Part shown: piece after piece, positions 53,498-62,841 of the stretch
Layout of the letters: each line of letters starts with the position of its first letter
How positions within the stretch are numbered: the first letter of the stretch is position 1
Source: Candidatus Aminicenantota bacterium
GTDB taxonomy: Bacteria; Acidobacteriota; Aminicenantia; UBA2199
Length of the DNA: 64,000 nucleotides
Direction: 5' to 3'
Assembly: GCA_026393835.1 (NCBI GenBank)
Contig: JAPKZK010000104.1
Span: forward strand, 152,731 to 216,730
Made by a program: the position numbers and the translations under genes
The notes under the pieces: model-generated
Database searches by the model: none
What the model saw: only the letters and a program-made list of their open reading frames with translations
Told to the model about the DNA's origin: nothing

Positions 53498-55873
53498 CTA
53501 TTTCTCTTGTGTTTCTTGTGTCTCTTTTGTATCTGGGTTCTCTTTTGGGGGCTCAACCTGGATATTGAACTCTTGCAATATCTCTTCGAACTTCTCTTTG
53601 GACACTTTTTCCTGTAATCTGATCATGTTCTTCCGGGCTAACTGCGCCCCAGGGGCGTTAAGATTGACCCTGGAAAAAAGCACGAACGCCTTTGTGGAAG
53701 ACCGCAGCGCCGCCTCATACTCGCCCCGATCGAATTGCAACATCCCTAACTGCCCATACCCCAACGCCATACCGGGCATATCGGCATTCTTCTCCCGGAT
53801 TTCCAACGATTTTTTGTAATGATCCAATGCGTCATCGGTTTTTCCCCGGTCCTGGTATATCCGCCCCAACTGGTGCAGCACCGACGAAAGCCCCTTCTGA
53901 TCTTCCAGCTTTTCAAAAATCTCCCGGGCTTTTTTGTATTGCTCCAGGGCCCCGTCAACCTGGCCCTTCCGCTGGTAAATCATACCGATCTGCCCCAGGC
54001 TGTAACCGGCTTCCTTGAGATCATTATTTTTCTGACTCAATGCCAACGACTGTTGATAATAATTTAATGCGGTATCCAACTGGTTTTTTAAAAAATATAT
54101 ATTTCCAATATTATGAAAACAAATGGCAATCTCTTTTTTTTCGCCTACTTTCTCTTTTAACTCCCGGGACTTTTGATAAAACTCCAGCGCCTCATCAAGC
54201 TTCCCTTGCTCCTCATTTGCCTGGGCCAATTGGTATAAACTTTGGGCTTCCCGTTTCTCGTCATTAACCCTCTGCGCATGGACCAATGCTTTTTGATAGT
54301 GCGCGACTGCCTCTTCATACTTGCCCCGTTTTTGATGAATTATTCCCATTTCTATTAGGGTGCGGGCGGCGGCGGAACTGTCGGCGATTTCTTCATAGAT
54401 CTCCCGCGCTTTATCATACCACTGCAGCGACTCATCGAATTTCCGCTTATTTTCGTAGGCCATGCCCATTTGCTCCAGGCATTGGGCAGCGGATTCACGG
54501 TTTTCCGTTTCTTCATATATACCGATTAATTTCTCATTCTGCTTGATAACGCCGTCAAACTGGCCGAAAAGCATATGAAACAACGCCAGGCGGCGGTAAA
54601 TACGGATTTGATTGTCCCGGTTGTATTGCTTGTTTTCCATCTCTTTCAACATATCGAAAGCCAACTGCGGGAACCCCCGAACAGTTAAATATTGATCGAG
54701 CTCCAGGGACATATCTGCGACTTTATCCCACTCCTCTGCCTCGAGGTAATGCCGGCGGATTTCGATCTCATGTACAATGTCCCTTTCACCGGTATCGCTT
54801 TTGAGTCCCCTGAAATATGCCGCTGCCCGGAGATGCAGTTGTTGTTTCTCGGTTTCGCTCATTATTCCCATCATAAACCGGCCGGTGAGACGGTGAATGC
54901 GATATAAATCTTTTTTAGCATGATATTGGATTAATGATAAATCCGCTAATTTTTTGCGGTCTTTGTTGGCGATCTTTACTTGAAGGGACTCCAGCGCTGC
55001 TTTACCCACAGTGCGGTTGAAAATGGCAAGTACTTTGAGCAACTGCTGCTGTTCGCCTGTGAGCCCCTGCAAAAGTTTTTCCAGCAGCAGCGGGGTGAAA
55101 TCGGCTTCTTCGCTTTCTTTGTAAAGGATGCGCTCGGCCAGGTTGGGGATTCTTTTTTTAAGGGCGTCCCATTCGAATTTCTTCTCCCCGAACTCCCGGA
55201 CGGCGATGTGGTCCAGTAGTTGAAGGGCGCGGGGATTGATGCCCATGTCGAACTGGAGTTTTTCTTTGGACTTCCGGCTTAACCGGTCTAAGGCTTTGCC
55301 AAAGGTCAACAGTTCCTTGAACTCCCCGGCGCTGAACAACGGCATGGGCATGGACTTGAAACCGGGGATATCGGTTTCAGTGGTGAAAAATAGAAACGAG
55401 TCTTTTTCTTTCAGGGAATCCCTGATATATACTAAAAATTCTTTTAATCGCTCGCTTTTGAATTTCCCGTCCAGGTTGAGGTTGGTTTCGAAATCTTCGA
55501 ATACCAGCATGATTTTTTCTTTTTGCAGGTAGTTTTCAACGAACCAGAGGATTTTTTCGCGTAGGGCTTCGCCGGTTCCGTCAAACATTTTTTCTCCGCC
55601 CGGGATATTCTTATTTCTTGCTTTTAAGTATATTTCTTCCAGGATCAATTCCGGGTGGGTTTCGCCTTCGATCAGGATAAAAGTAAACTGTTTTTTGTGG
55701 AGGCGGGCGGCTGCCTGGTGGAGCAGGGTGGTTTTACCGCTTCCGCCCGGCCCCTTGACGACTATTGCGGGTTCTTTCTTTTCGATGGCCTGGGTTATCT
55801 CGCTTAATATATCTTTCCTGCCGATAAACTCGCTGCTGTTCGAAACCTCGCTTAATTGTTCCAATGCTATCAT
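53498..55873 (-). CDS. STAND-type ATPase with tetratricopeptide repeats
   Basis: 791 residues. The N-terminal P-loop region has Walker A VVKGPGGSGKTTLL near residue 40 and Walker B LVFEDFETNL near 125. A winged-helix-like middle follows, then about eleven tandem TPRs at residues 420-750 (for example ALEFYQKSRELKEKVGE). There is no effector domain at the N-terminus, so it is an NB-ARC/AAA-TPR protein of unknown role, perhaps a regulator. The extreme C-terminus (ENPDTKETQETQEK) is encoded by a simple ACAAGAAACACAAGAG-type repeat. AGGAG precedes the ATG. Confidence 0.9.
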   Translation of the reverse strand: MIALEQLSEVSNSSEFIGRKDILSEITQAIEKKEPAIVVKGPGGSGKTTLLHQAAARLHKKQFTFILIEGETHPELILEEIYLKARNKNIPGGEKMFDGTGEALREKILWFVENYLQKEKIMLVFEDFETNLNLDGKFKSERLKEFLVYIRDSLKEKDSFLFFTTETDIPGFKSMPMPLFSAGEFKELLTFGKALDRLSRKSKEKLQFDMGINPRALQLLDHIAVREFGEKKFEWDALKKRIPNLAERILYKESEEADFTPLLLEKLLQGLTGEQQQLLKVLAIFNRTVGKAALESLQVKIANKDRKKLADLSLIQYHAKKDLYRIHRLTGRFMMGIMSETEKQQLHLRAAAYFRGLKSDTGERDIVHEIEIRRHYLEAEEWDKVADMSLELDQYLTVRGFPQLAFDMLKEMENKQYNRDNQIRIYRRLALFHMLFGQFDGVIKQNEKLIGIYEETENRESAAQCLEQMGMAYENKRKFDESLQWYDKAREIYEEIADSSAAARTLIEMGIIHQKRGKYEEAVAHYQKALVHAQRVNDEKREAQSLYQLAQANEEQGKLDEALEFYQKSRELKEKVGEKKEIAICFHNIGNIYFLKNQLDTALNYYQQSLALSQKNNDLKEAGYSLGQIGMIYQRKGQVDGALEQYKKAREIFEKLEDQKGLSSVLHQLGRIYQDRGKTDDALDHYKKSLEIREKNADMPGMALGYGQLGMLQFDRGEYEAALRSSTKAFVLFSRVNLNAPGAQLARKNMIRLQEKVSKEKFEEILQEFNIQVEPPKENPDTKETQETQEK

Positions 55874-55905
55874 GCTTACTCCTTTAATTAATATGCCTCC
55901 GGCGG

Positions 55906-56006
55906 CCAGAAACCCTTTTGAAAAAGGGTTTCTGGACTTCCCAAAACTTTTGATAACAAAAGTTTTTGCGGGGGTAAGGGGGCAGTTTTTTCAAAAAGCG
56001 CCCCCT
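55906..56006. terminator. Composite hairpin repeat between the STAND/TPR and helicase genes
   Basis: The first hairpin, at 55906-55935, pairs CCAGAAACCCTTTT with AAAAGGGTTTCTGG. It is followed by the shared CCCAAAACTTTTGATAACA segment and a second imperfect GGGGGC/GCCCCC hairpin with T and A runs. This is the fullest copy of the family also seen at 22024 and 39840. It would terminate the helicase transcript (minus strand). Confidence 0.7.
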
Positions 56007-56011
56007 GGTCA

Positions 56012-58024
56012 CTAAAACGGATCATATTCCTCCGGCTCCAACGTCCAGGTTTCGGTCAATTTATCGAAACCGGGTATCTCTTCAATAAAACGCGATGGCC
56101 GCGAAAACACGATTCCCGACGGCTCATACGAACTCCAAGACCGGGTTTGCAGTTCCGGTGTAAGCAAATAAAGATTCTTCTCTGCGCGGGTGGCCGCCAC
56201 ATAAAACAACCGCCGCTCTTCTTCCAGGTCGGAGTCATCTTCCATAGAACGAACCGAAGGAAAATACCCATCTACCAGGTGAATAATAAAGACCGTATGC
56301 CATTCTAATCCTTTGGACGAATGAATAGTAGAGAGCACCAGTTTCTCATCTTCCCGGTCCGATGGTTCCACGCCGGTCTGGGTCGTATTGGGCGGTTCCA
56401 GGGCCATTTCGGTCAGCATCTGCTCCAGTGAAGAATAACGCTCGGAAATGCGCAGCAGCGATTCCAGGTCTTCCAGCCGGCGCTTGTAGTCTTCGTATTT
56501 TAATTCGAATAAAGGGGAATAATATTCCAGGACGACTTGCAATTTTTCCGCCGGGGTCAACGAAGAACCGGCCAGGCGGGCGAGAACCGCGTGCAGTTTG
56601 CGCAGTTCGCCGGTAAATTTCTTCTTATCGAAATCCGTCGCCAATAGTGCGGCCATATCGCCGCCGGACTGGAAAACTTTTTCCACGATTTTAGCCGCGG
56701 TAGCGGCGCCGATGCCTTCGATCAACAGCAGCACCCGCAGCCAGGCGATCTCATCCAGGATATTATGCAGGACCCGCATATACGATAAGACGTCTTTAAT
56801 ATGGGCGGCTTCGGCGAATTTTAAACCGCCGTATTTGACATAAGGAATATTGCGGCTCTTTAATTCCACTTCCAATTCGTTGGCGTGCCAACTGGCCCGG
56901 AACAAAACGGCGATCCGGCTCAACGGTATTTCTTCTTCCCGCAGTTCCAGCACCCTCTGGGCAATAAAGGCCGCCTGTTCGTGTTCATCCACGGCGTCGA
57001 TATAAACCGGCTTTTCCACACCCTCGATTTCGGAAAAAAGTTCTTTGGAAAATTTCTCTTTTGCCTGTTCGATAATGGCATTGGTCAGTTCCAGGATGGG
57101 TTGGGTGCTGCGGTAGTTCTGTTCTAAGGTAGTGATCCGGGCGTCGGGAAAGAGTTTGGGGAAATCCATGATGTTCCTGAAATTCGCGCCGCGGAAGGAA
57201 TAAATACTCTGGGCGTCGTCGCCCACCACCAGGATATTTCGATGTTCGGAGGCCAGGAGTGCGGCGATTTCGGCTTGCAGTTTATTCGTATCCTGGTATT
57301 CGTCCACCATGATGTAGCGATAGGTAGAGCACACTTTTTTCCTGGTTTCCTCGTCGGTTTCCAGGAGTATTTTCAGATTCACCAGCAAGTCGTCGTAATC
57401 CATGACCATTTTTTCTTTTTTAAAACGGCGGTACTTTTCCGCGATGTCCCGGATTTCATCGATATCTCCCTGGTAATGGGGGTAATCGTCGGCCACGACG
57501 TCTTCGACGGAGATGCATTTGTTGACTGCCTTGGAGATAATATCCGTGAGGGTGGATTTCCTGGGGAAGCGTCTTTCTTTTTTGTTCAGGCCCATATCTG
57601 AGCGGATCAGGCTGATAATATCTTCGGCGTCGCCGCGGTCCACGATGCTGTAATTGGGATAGATTTTCAGTTGTAGGGCGTATTTTCTCAGGATAAAATT
57701 GGCAAAGGAATGGAATGTACCGCCGGAGACGTGTTTGCATCGTTCATCCAGGATAGTGGCGGCGCGGCGCATCATTTCCTGCGAGGCTTTACGGGTAAAG
57801 GTCAGCAGTAAAATAGATTGGGGGGGGATGTTGTTTTCAACCAGGTAGGCGACGCGGAAAATAAGGGTGCGGGTTTTGCCTGAACCGGCGCCGGCGATAA
57901 CCAGGTGGGGGCCCTCGATATTGATAACGGCTTCCAGTTGCTGCGGATTCAATTCGGCTTTATAATCGATGACAAAATGTTTCTTCTGCTCATCCTTTTG
58001 CCGTTTCAAAGTATATTTTTTCAT
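56012..58024 (-). CDS. UvrD/PcrA/Rep-type superfamily 1 DNA helicase
   Basis: 670 residues with the SF1A helicase motifs: QxQ-type LNPQQLEAV, Walker A AGAGSGKTRTL, motif Ia TFTRKASQEM, motif II DEYQDTN, motif III VGDDAQSIYSFRGA, motif IV EQNYRS, motif V STIHSSKGLEW and motif VI YVAATRAEKNLYLL. It unwinds DNA 3' to 5' in repair and replication. The length matches PcrA/Rep. It appears to be a single gene; assignment to UvrD, PcrA or Rep specifically is not possible by eye. Confidence 0.95.
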   Translation of the reverse strand: MKKYTLKRQKDEQKKHFVIDYKAELNPQQLEAVINIEGPHLVIAGAGSGKTRTLIFRVAYLVENNIPPQSILLLTFTRKASQEMMRRAATILDERCKHVSGGTFHSFANFILRKYALQLKIYPNYSIVDRGDAEDIISLIRSDMGLNKKERRFPRKSTLTDIISKAVNKCISVEDVVADDYPHYQGDIDEIRDIAEKYRRFKKEKMVMDYDDLLVNLKILLETDEETRKKVCSTYRYIMVDEYQDTNKLQAEIAALLASEHRNILVVGDDAQSIYSFRGANFRNIMDFPKLFPDARITTLEQNYRSTQPILELTNAIIEQAKEKFSKELFSEIEGVEKPVYIDAVDEHEQAAFIAQRVLELREEEIPLSRIAVLFRASWHANELEVELKSRNIPYVKYGGLKFAEAAHIKDVLSYMRVLHNILDEIAWLRVLLLIEGIGAATAAKIVEKVFQSGGDMAALLATDFDKKKFTGELRKLHAVLARLAGSSLTPAEKLQVVLEYYSPLFELKYEDYKRRLEDLESLLRISERYSSLEQMLTEMALEPPNTTQTGVEPSDREDEKLVLSTIHSSKGLEWHTVFIIHLVDGYFPSVRSMEDDSDLEEERRLFYVAATRAEKNLYLLTPELQTRSWSSYEPSGIVFSRPSRFIEEIPGFDKLTETWTLEPEEYDPF

Positions 58025-58242
58025 ACCCTCATTTTAATGCATAACCGGTATTTAATGCAAGCCCCCCAGCGGAGAAGATTATAGAGAATATGAATTTATT
58101 TGCTTAATTCCCGGATTTCTTTCGGCTCTTCCATCTCCTATGGTTTTCGTTGGTCTTTTCATCGAGGAGAAGATGCGGGTGGCGTAATCGGGATTTTGTT
58201 TAAAGAATAGGAAGGGGACCTGCAAAAAAAATTTATTTATTT

Positions 58243-59889
58243 CTATTTTAGCTCTTCGGCAAAATACCTGGCCGTCAGGGGTTCCCCGGCGGCGTTCTTA
58301 ACGAATTCCGGCCAGGGTTTTGTCATACCCGGTTTAAAGATTTTCTCTTTAAAAAACAGGCCGAATTCGTTGTGTTTATTATAATCCAATGTGGAAGCCT
58401 TGCCGTTGTGATGGACCAGGCTCGCCAGCGCGGCCCGCATTTGCGCGGCAAACAATTCGCCCAGCATGTAGTTGTGGTAATAAACCGGCGCAATGGTAAA
58501 ATGCGGTTTGGCCGCCCAATCGGCGTGGAGGCGCACGTTCCGTCCGGCCGGCGGTTTCAACAATTGAAAGCGCGCCGTCGTCTCCCACCAGAGTTCGTTC
58601 AAATAGCTCAACCCCCGGCCCCCGGTCCCGCGGTTCTCGTATAACGCTTTTTCAAAATGGAACATCGCCAATGTCCAGCGGGCAAAGATCAACTGTTCCC
58701 GCCGCCGCTGTTCCAGGATCACGGCTTCCACTTCTTTTACGCGGTCCGGGTTTGCGCCCGTATTGGCGACTATCCAGGCCGGGTTTTTGGCCAGCGCGCC
58801 GAAAAGCATGGCCACTGCTTCCGTAGTAAAGATGTGGGCCGCCTCCCGCAGGTTAAAGGGTAAACTGAAATCCAGGCCGGCGCTGTAAACCGCATGTCCC
58901 AATTCGTGCAGCGCGGTATCCATCCAATCGGCCGTGGGTTTGATGTTGGTAAGGATGCGCGCGTCGCCGCGCCGGTCGATATCGGTACAAAAAGCGTGTT
59001 GATCCTTTCCTTCACGTTCGTAAAGGTCGGATTTTTTCACGATACTTTCCGTGGCCAGGCCGATGCCGGCGTAAAACCGCTGGGCCAGGCCGATGATCTC
59101 TTCCTTTTTTTTATCTTTATAAAACTCATCCGGGTCTACTTTGCCCGATGGCGGGACCGCCTGGAAAAAAGGGTTGTCATAATGCCAGGGCATGATCTCT
59201 TCTTTGGGAACATTAAAACGTTGCGCCAGTTCCGCGTCCACTTTCTCTTTCATTTGTTTGAAAGGTTCCGCGGTAGACATTTCCAATTCCGCGAAAATTT
59301 CCTGCAACTGTTCCGGGTCGTGTTCCTGGAGTTTTATTTGCATATCCCAGTAGTTTGGAAAACCCAGTTTCTCCGCCGCCTCGTTGCGCACGGTTGCCAG
59401 GGTTATCAATTTGGCGGCCACGGCGTCGCCGGTTTGTTTGAGGGTTTCCCATATCTTTTGGCGGGTCGGGCTGCCGTTCTCTTTCTTTAACATCTCCAGA
59501 AGGTCGTTGTTGGAATATTGTTTGCCATTCAATTCCCCGCGAAAGGTATTAAAAATCTGTTCGATTTCAGCGGACAATTTCACCAGTTTTTCCAGGGTCT
59601 TTTTGGGCAGTTGGTTTTCTTTGAAATCCAGTTCCGCCACAGTCAGGGAGCGGTGGGTCAGGGGGTTGAGTTGATCTTTATGGGCCAGGAGTTCTTCGAT
59701 TTCTTTATATCGCCGGCGGCTGCTGTGCAATTTTCTTAATTCCAGGTCGGCGGAGGCATAGGCGTCGAAATCCTCTTTTTTCCCTGAATTGGCTGCCTGC
59801 CAATAACGGGTGGTCTGTTTTAATTCTATTTCCGCCAGTTCTCCCAGGTATTTTCCCAGGAAAGCATCGGCTTTTTGCTGCCATATCAT
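58243..59889 (-). CDS. M2/M3-type zinc metallopeptidase
   Basis: About 548 residues from the ATG at 59889, which has AAGGAG 6 nt upstream; longer frames lack a ribosome site. The zinc motif is ALHELGHAVY, with the third ligand Glu probably in the IFTTEAVAML helix. The all-helical body resembles peptidyl-dipeptidase A (M2) and oligoendopeptidase F (M3). There is no signal peptide, so it is probably a cytoplasmic oligopeptidase. It is monocistronic; the 218 bp between it and the helicase hold no gene. Confidence 0.88.
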   Translation of the reverse strand: MIWQQKADAFLGKYLGELAEIELKQTTRYWQAANSGKKEDFDAYASADLELRKLHSSRRRYKEIEELLAHKDQLNPLTHRSLTVAELDFKENQLPKKTLEKLVKLSAEIEQIFNTFRGELNGKQYSNNDLLEMLKKENGSPTRQKIWETLKQTGDAVAAKLITLATVRNEAAEKLGFPNYWDMQIKLQEHDPEQLQEIFAELEMSTAEPFKQMKEKVDAELAQRFNVPKEEIMPWHYDNPFFQAVPPSGKVDPDEFYKDKKKEEIIGLAQRFYAGIGLATESIVKKSDLYEREGKDQHAFCTDIDRRGDARILTNIKPTADWMDTALHELGHAVYSAGLDFSLPFNLREAAHIFTTEAVAMLFGALAKNPAWIVANTGANPDRVKEVEAVILEQRRREQLIFARWTLAMFHFEKALYENRGTGGRGLSYLNELWWETTARFQLLKPPAGRNVRLHADWAAKPHFTIAPVYYHNYMLGELFAAQMRAALASLVHHNGKASTLDYNKHNEFGLFFKEKIFKPGMTKPWPEFVKNAAGEPLTARYFAEELK

Positions 59890-59972
59890 GTTAATCTCCT
59901 TATACAATATAATAGTAGTATTGTACCAGAGATGGAAAAAATATAAAAGGAATAAGCGTGACATAATTTTAC

Positions 59973-60001
59973 TTGAAAATACGCCGGCGATCGTATAGAA
60001 T
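59973..60001 (+). promoter_or_regulatory. Sigma70-type promoter for the DAACS symporter
   Basis: TTGAAA and TAGAAT have a 17-bp spacer, about 43 bp upstream of the ATG at 60045. Confidence 0.6.
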
Positions 60002-60044
60002 ATGACTTCATCTTTTCAAAATTATCAGCGGAGGTAAAATAGCG

Positions 60045-61313
60045 ATGAAACGGATTTTAAAATTGAAACTGCACTGGCAAATTTTCATAGCGATGATTAT
60101 CGGGACCATAACCGGGATTATTTTTCAAAGTGTTTACAGTGGGAAACCCGAAGGGGTTGTATTCACGATCATCATTTCCATAGGGACCATTTTTATCCGG
60201 CTATTGCGAATGGTCATCGTGCCGTTGGTTTTTACCTCCATTACGGCCGGGGTAGCCAGCGTAGGGTCCGGGAAAGCCCTGGGCCGGTTAACCGTCAAAT
60301 CATTTTCTTATTACATTGTCACCAGCCTGATTGCCATCATCATCGGCCTGGTGTTGGCCAACCTGTTAAAGCCCGGCGTCGGGGCGCATATACCCGTATC
60401 CGGCGCTTTTAATAAAGATTCGCTGCAAGCCCCCAATTCCCCGTTGGATATACTGATCGATACCATTCCCACCAACCCCGTGGAGGCAATGGTCCGGTTC
60501 GATATGATGGGAATCATTTTCTTTTCCATCATGCTGGGATATGGAATCACCAAAGTCAAGCCCGAGATTGGGGAACCGGTAAAGCAACTTTTCAATTCTG
60601 GGTTCGATATCATGATGGCGATCACGGAATCCATCATCAAGCTGGCGCCGTTGGGCGTATTCGGATTGATTACCAAAGCCGTTTCCACGGCCGGCATCGA
60701 TTTATTTAAAGACCTTGCCCTTTACATACTCACCGTTTCCGCCGGTTTGACCATCCATCTATTTATCGTCATGCCGGCGGTGATATTTATTCTTACCGGT
60801 TACAATCCCTATTTACATTTTAAAGCCATGTGGCCCATGATCATTACCGCCTTTACCACCAGTTCTTCCAATGCCACACTGCCCGTAACCATGCAGTGCG
60901 TGGAAAAAAATGTCGGGGTGTCCAATAAAATATCCAGTTTCGTATTGCCGCTGGGGGCGACGGTTAACATGAATGGAACGGCCCTTTATGAATGCGCCGG
61001 GGTAATATTTATCAGCCAGGTTTTAGGACTTCATTTGACCGTCTCGCAGCAAATAATAATCGTATTAACCGCCTTATTGGCCGCCATCGGGTGCGCCGGG
61101 ATCCCGGCCGCGGGTGTGGTAATGATTTTCGTAGTGACCCAGGCCGTCGGATTTAAGGATGCCGATGTTGCGTTGATTATCGGGACCATGTTGGCCGTAG
61201 ACCGCCCGTTGGATATGTACAGGACCGTGTTGAATGTATTTGGCGACAGTGTAGGGGCCGTGGTGGTGGCTAAAAGCGAAGGAGAAACAAACTTCTATCA
61301 AAACATAAAATAA
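60045..61313 (+). CDS. Dicarboxylate/amino acid:cation symporter (DAACS family)
   Basis: 422 residues with eight or so membrane segments and the family hallmarks: the Ser-rich hairpin FTTSSSNATLPVTM near residue 275, the GATVNMNGTALYE motif near 310, and AAIGCAGIPAAG near 350. Members import C4-dicarboxylates, glutamate or aspartate with Na+ or H+. It has its own promoter, with GGAGG before the ATG. The precise substrate is not evident. Confidence 0.95.
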   Translation: MKRILKLKLHWQIFIAMIIGTITGIIFQSVYSGKPEGVVFTIIISIGTIFIRLLRMVIVPLVFTSITAGVASVGSGKALGRLTVKSFSYYIVTSLIAIIIGLVLANLLKPGVGAHIPVSGAFNKDSLQAPNSPLDILIDTIPTNPVEAMVRFDMMGIIFFSIMLGYGITKVKPEIGEPVKQLFNSGFDIMMAITESIIKLAPLGVFGLITKAVSTAGIDLFKDLALYILTVSAGLTIHLFIVMPAVIFILTGYNPYLHFKAMWPMIITAFTTSSSNATLPVTMQCVEKNVGVSNKISSFVLPLGATVNMNGTALYECAGVIFISQVLGLHLTVSQQIIIVLTALLAAIGCAGIPAAGVVMIFVVTQAVGFKDADVALIIGTMLAVDRPLDMYRTVLNVFGDSVGAVVVAKSEGETNFYQNIK

Positions 61314-61368
61314 GCGTTAACCGCATTCAAGTGTTGTCTTCAACCACCTGGAAAAAAATTTCATACTA

Positions 61369-61397
61369 TTGCATTATTTTCATGTATGTATTATGAT
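61369..61397 (+). promoter_or_regulatory. Sigma70-type promoter for the kinase-TPR pair
   Basis: TTGCAT and TATGAT have a 17-bp spacer, about 53 bp upstream of the kinase ATG. Confidence 0.55.
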
Positions 61398-61450
61398 ATC
61401 ACTTGAAGCTTTCCTTCATATAAACTGGGAACGTCCGAGGAAAAATTAGA

Positions 61451-62824
61451 ATGGAACTGTCTTTTGGTAAGTACGTGGCGACGAAAGAACTTGGCAAAGG
61501 GGCCATGGGGGTCATTTACCTGGGTTATGATAAAACCCTGGACAGGCCCGTTGCCATCAAAACCATTGCTTCCTCCATGAAAGAACAAAACCTGGAGGCC
61601 AGGTTTATCCGGGAGGCGCAGTCTATCGCGAAACTGCGCCATAACAATATCGTTACGATTTACGACTTCGGCCGGGAAGGAGAGCAACTCTTTATCGTCA
61701 TGGAATACCTGGAGGGCCATGACCTCCAGGACCTAATTAGCGCCAAAACCCCGATGGATATTAAAGAAAAATTGGACATTATCCGCCAAATTTGCTTCGG
61801 ACTCGATTATGCCCACCGGAACGGGGTTCTCCACCGCGATATTAAACCCGCCAATATCCTGGTGCTGGGAGATGAGACCGTAAAAATAGTGGATTTCGGC
61901 CTGGCCGCGATACATACCTCTACTCCCACCCTTACCCAATCGAGCGCCATCATGGGGACCCCCCACTATATCGCCCCTGAGAGAATCTATGGAGAAAAAG
62001 CCTGCGCCCAATCGGACCAATTTTCCGTGGGCTTGATCCTCTATGAATTGCTGACATATTCCTGCCCCTTCACCGGGGACACGATCTCAAGTATTATCTT
62101 TAAAATTTTAAATACCGAACCCAAACGCCTTGATCCGAAAATCTTTTCCATGTTCCCGGAAATCGGGTTCATTATTAAAAAAGCCATTGCCAAAGACCCG
62201 GGACGTCGATACCGGTCGATGAAAGAAATGGCCGCGGATATCGGGGACCTCCAACAAAAGATGGCTAAACAGGGATTCTCCCTGGCCGCCCCCGTCGACA
62301 CGGCTGATGAACCGATGGAGGCCCTGGATGCGATCGATGGCGATACATATAAGCTATTCGATAATCATACGGTTAAACTGGAACCGATCAAGCGTTGGCG
62401 CCTGGAAAGAGCGCTGCTTTTAACGCTTACTGTCCTGGGCTTGCTGACGGTCGTGTATTTTCTCTTTTTAAGTCCCGGGAAGCCGGCCCCGGTTTCAACC
62501 CCGGTCCCAGGCCCGGTTTCGGCGCCGGGAGCGGCGCAGGAGGGGGTCCTGGCCTTTGACGTCAAACCTTATGCCGCCATTGATGAAGTGGTCAACCTTG
62601 AATCCCAACAACCCCTACAATTAACCGATGAATACAGGACCACACCCCTTAAATTGAACCTCCCACCGGGAAAATACCGCATCGTATATTCCCATCCCCA
62701 ATGGAAAGGAAAAACCCGGGCTAAAATCGTTACCGTCGCTGCCGGTGAAACTATTTACCAAAAAGACGTGGCGGACCAAAATTTTGTGTTAGATGCGATC
62801 AAACACTTTTCTATCCCGGAGTAA
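61451..62824 (+). CDS. Membrane Ser/Thr protein kinase with PEGA-like domain
   Basis: 457 residues. The N-terminal Hanks-type kinase is complete: GKGAMGVIYLG loop, catalytic Lys in VAIKTI, HRDIKPANIL, DFGLA and GTPHYIAPE. After a linker comes one transmembrane helix (LLLTLTVLGLLTVVYFLFL, near residue 320), then a Pro-rich stretch and a PEGA-like extracytoplasmic domain (LNLPPGKYRIVYSHP). This layout suggests a surface signal relayed to cytoplasmic targets. It is followed after 17 bp by an exported TPR protein, probably in the same operon. Confidence 0.95.
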   Translation: MELSFGKYVATKELGKGAMGVIYLGYDKTLDRPVAIKTIASSMKEQNLEARFIREAQSIAKLRHNNIVTIYDFGREGEQLFIVMEYLEGHDLQDLISAKTPMDIKEKLDIIRQICFGLDYAHRNGVLHRDIKPANILVLGDETVKIVDFGLAAIHTSTPTLTQSSAIMGTPHYIAPERIYGEKACAQSDQFSVGLILYELLTYSCPFTGDTISSIIFKILNTEPKRLDPKIFSMFPEIGFIIKKAIAKDPGRRYRSMKEMAADIGDLQQKMAKQGFSLAAPVDTADEPMEALDAIDGDTYKLFDNHTVKLEPIKRWRLERALLLTLTVLGLLTVVYFLFLSPGKPAPVSTPVPGPVSAPGAAQEGVLAFDVKPYAAIDEVVNLESQQPLQLTDEYRTTPLKLNLPPGKYRIVYSHPQWKGKTRAKIVTVAAGETIYQKDVADQNFVLDAIKHFSIPE

Positions 62825-62841
62825 CGAGTGACGAGACCCCG

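Noticed and set aside
34649..58024. Gabija-like system (OLD nuclease plus UvrD helicase)
   Set aside because: The UvrD/PcrA gene is about 20 kb away in a housekeeping setting and has full-length PcrA-like motifs; it is not a partner of the OLD gene.
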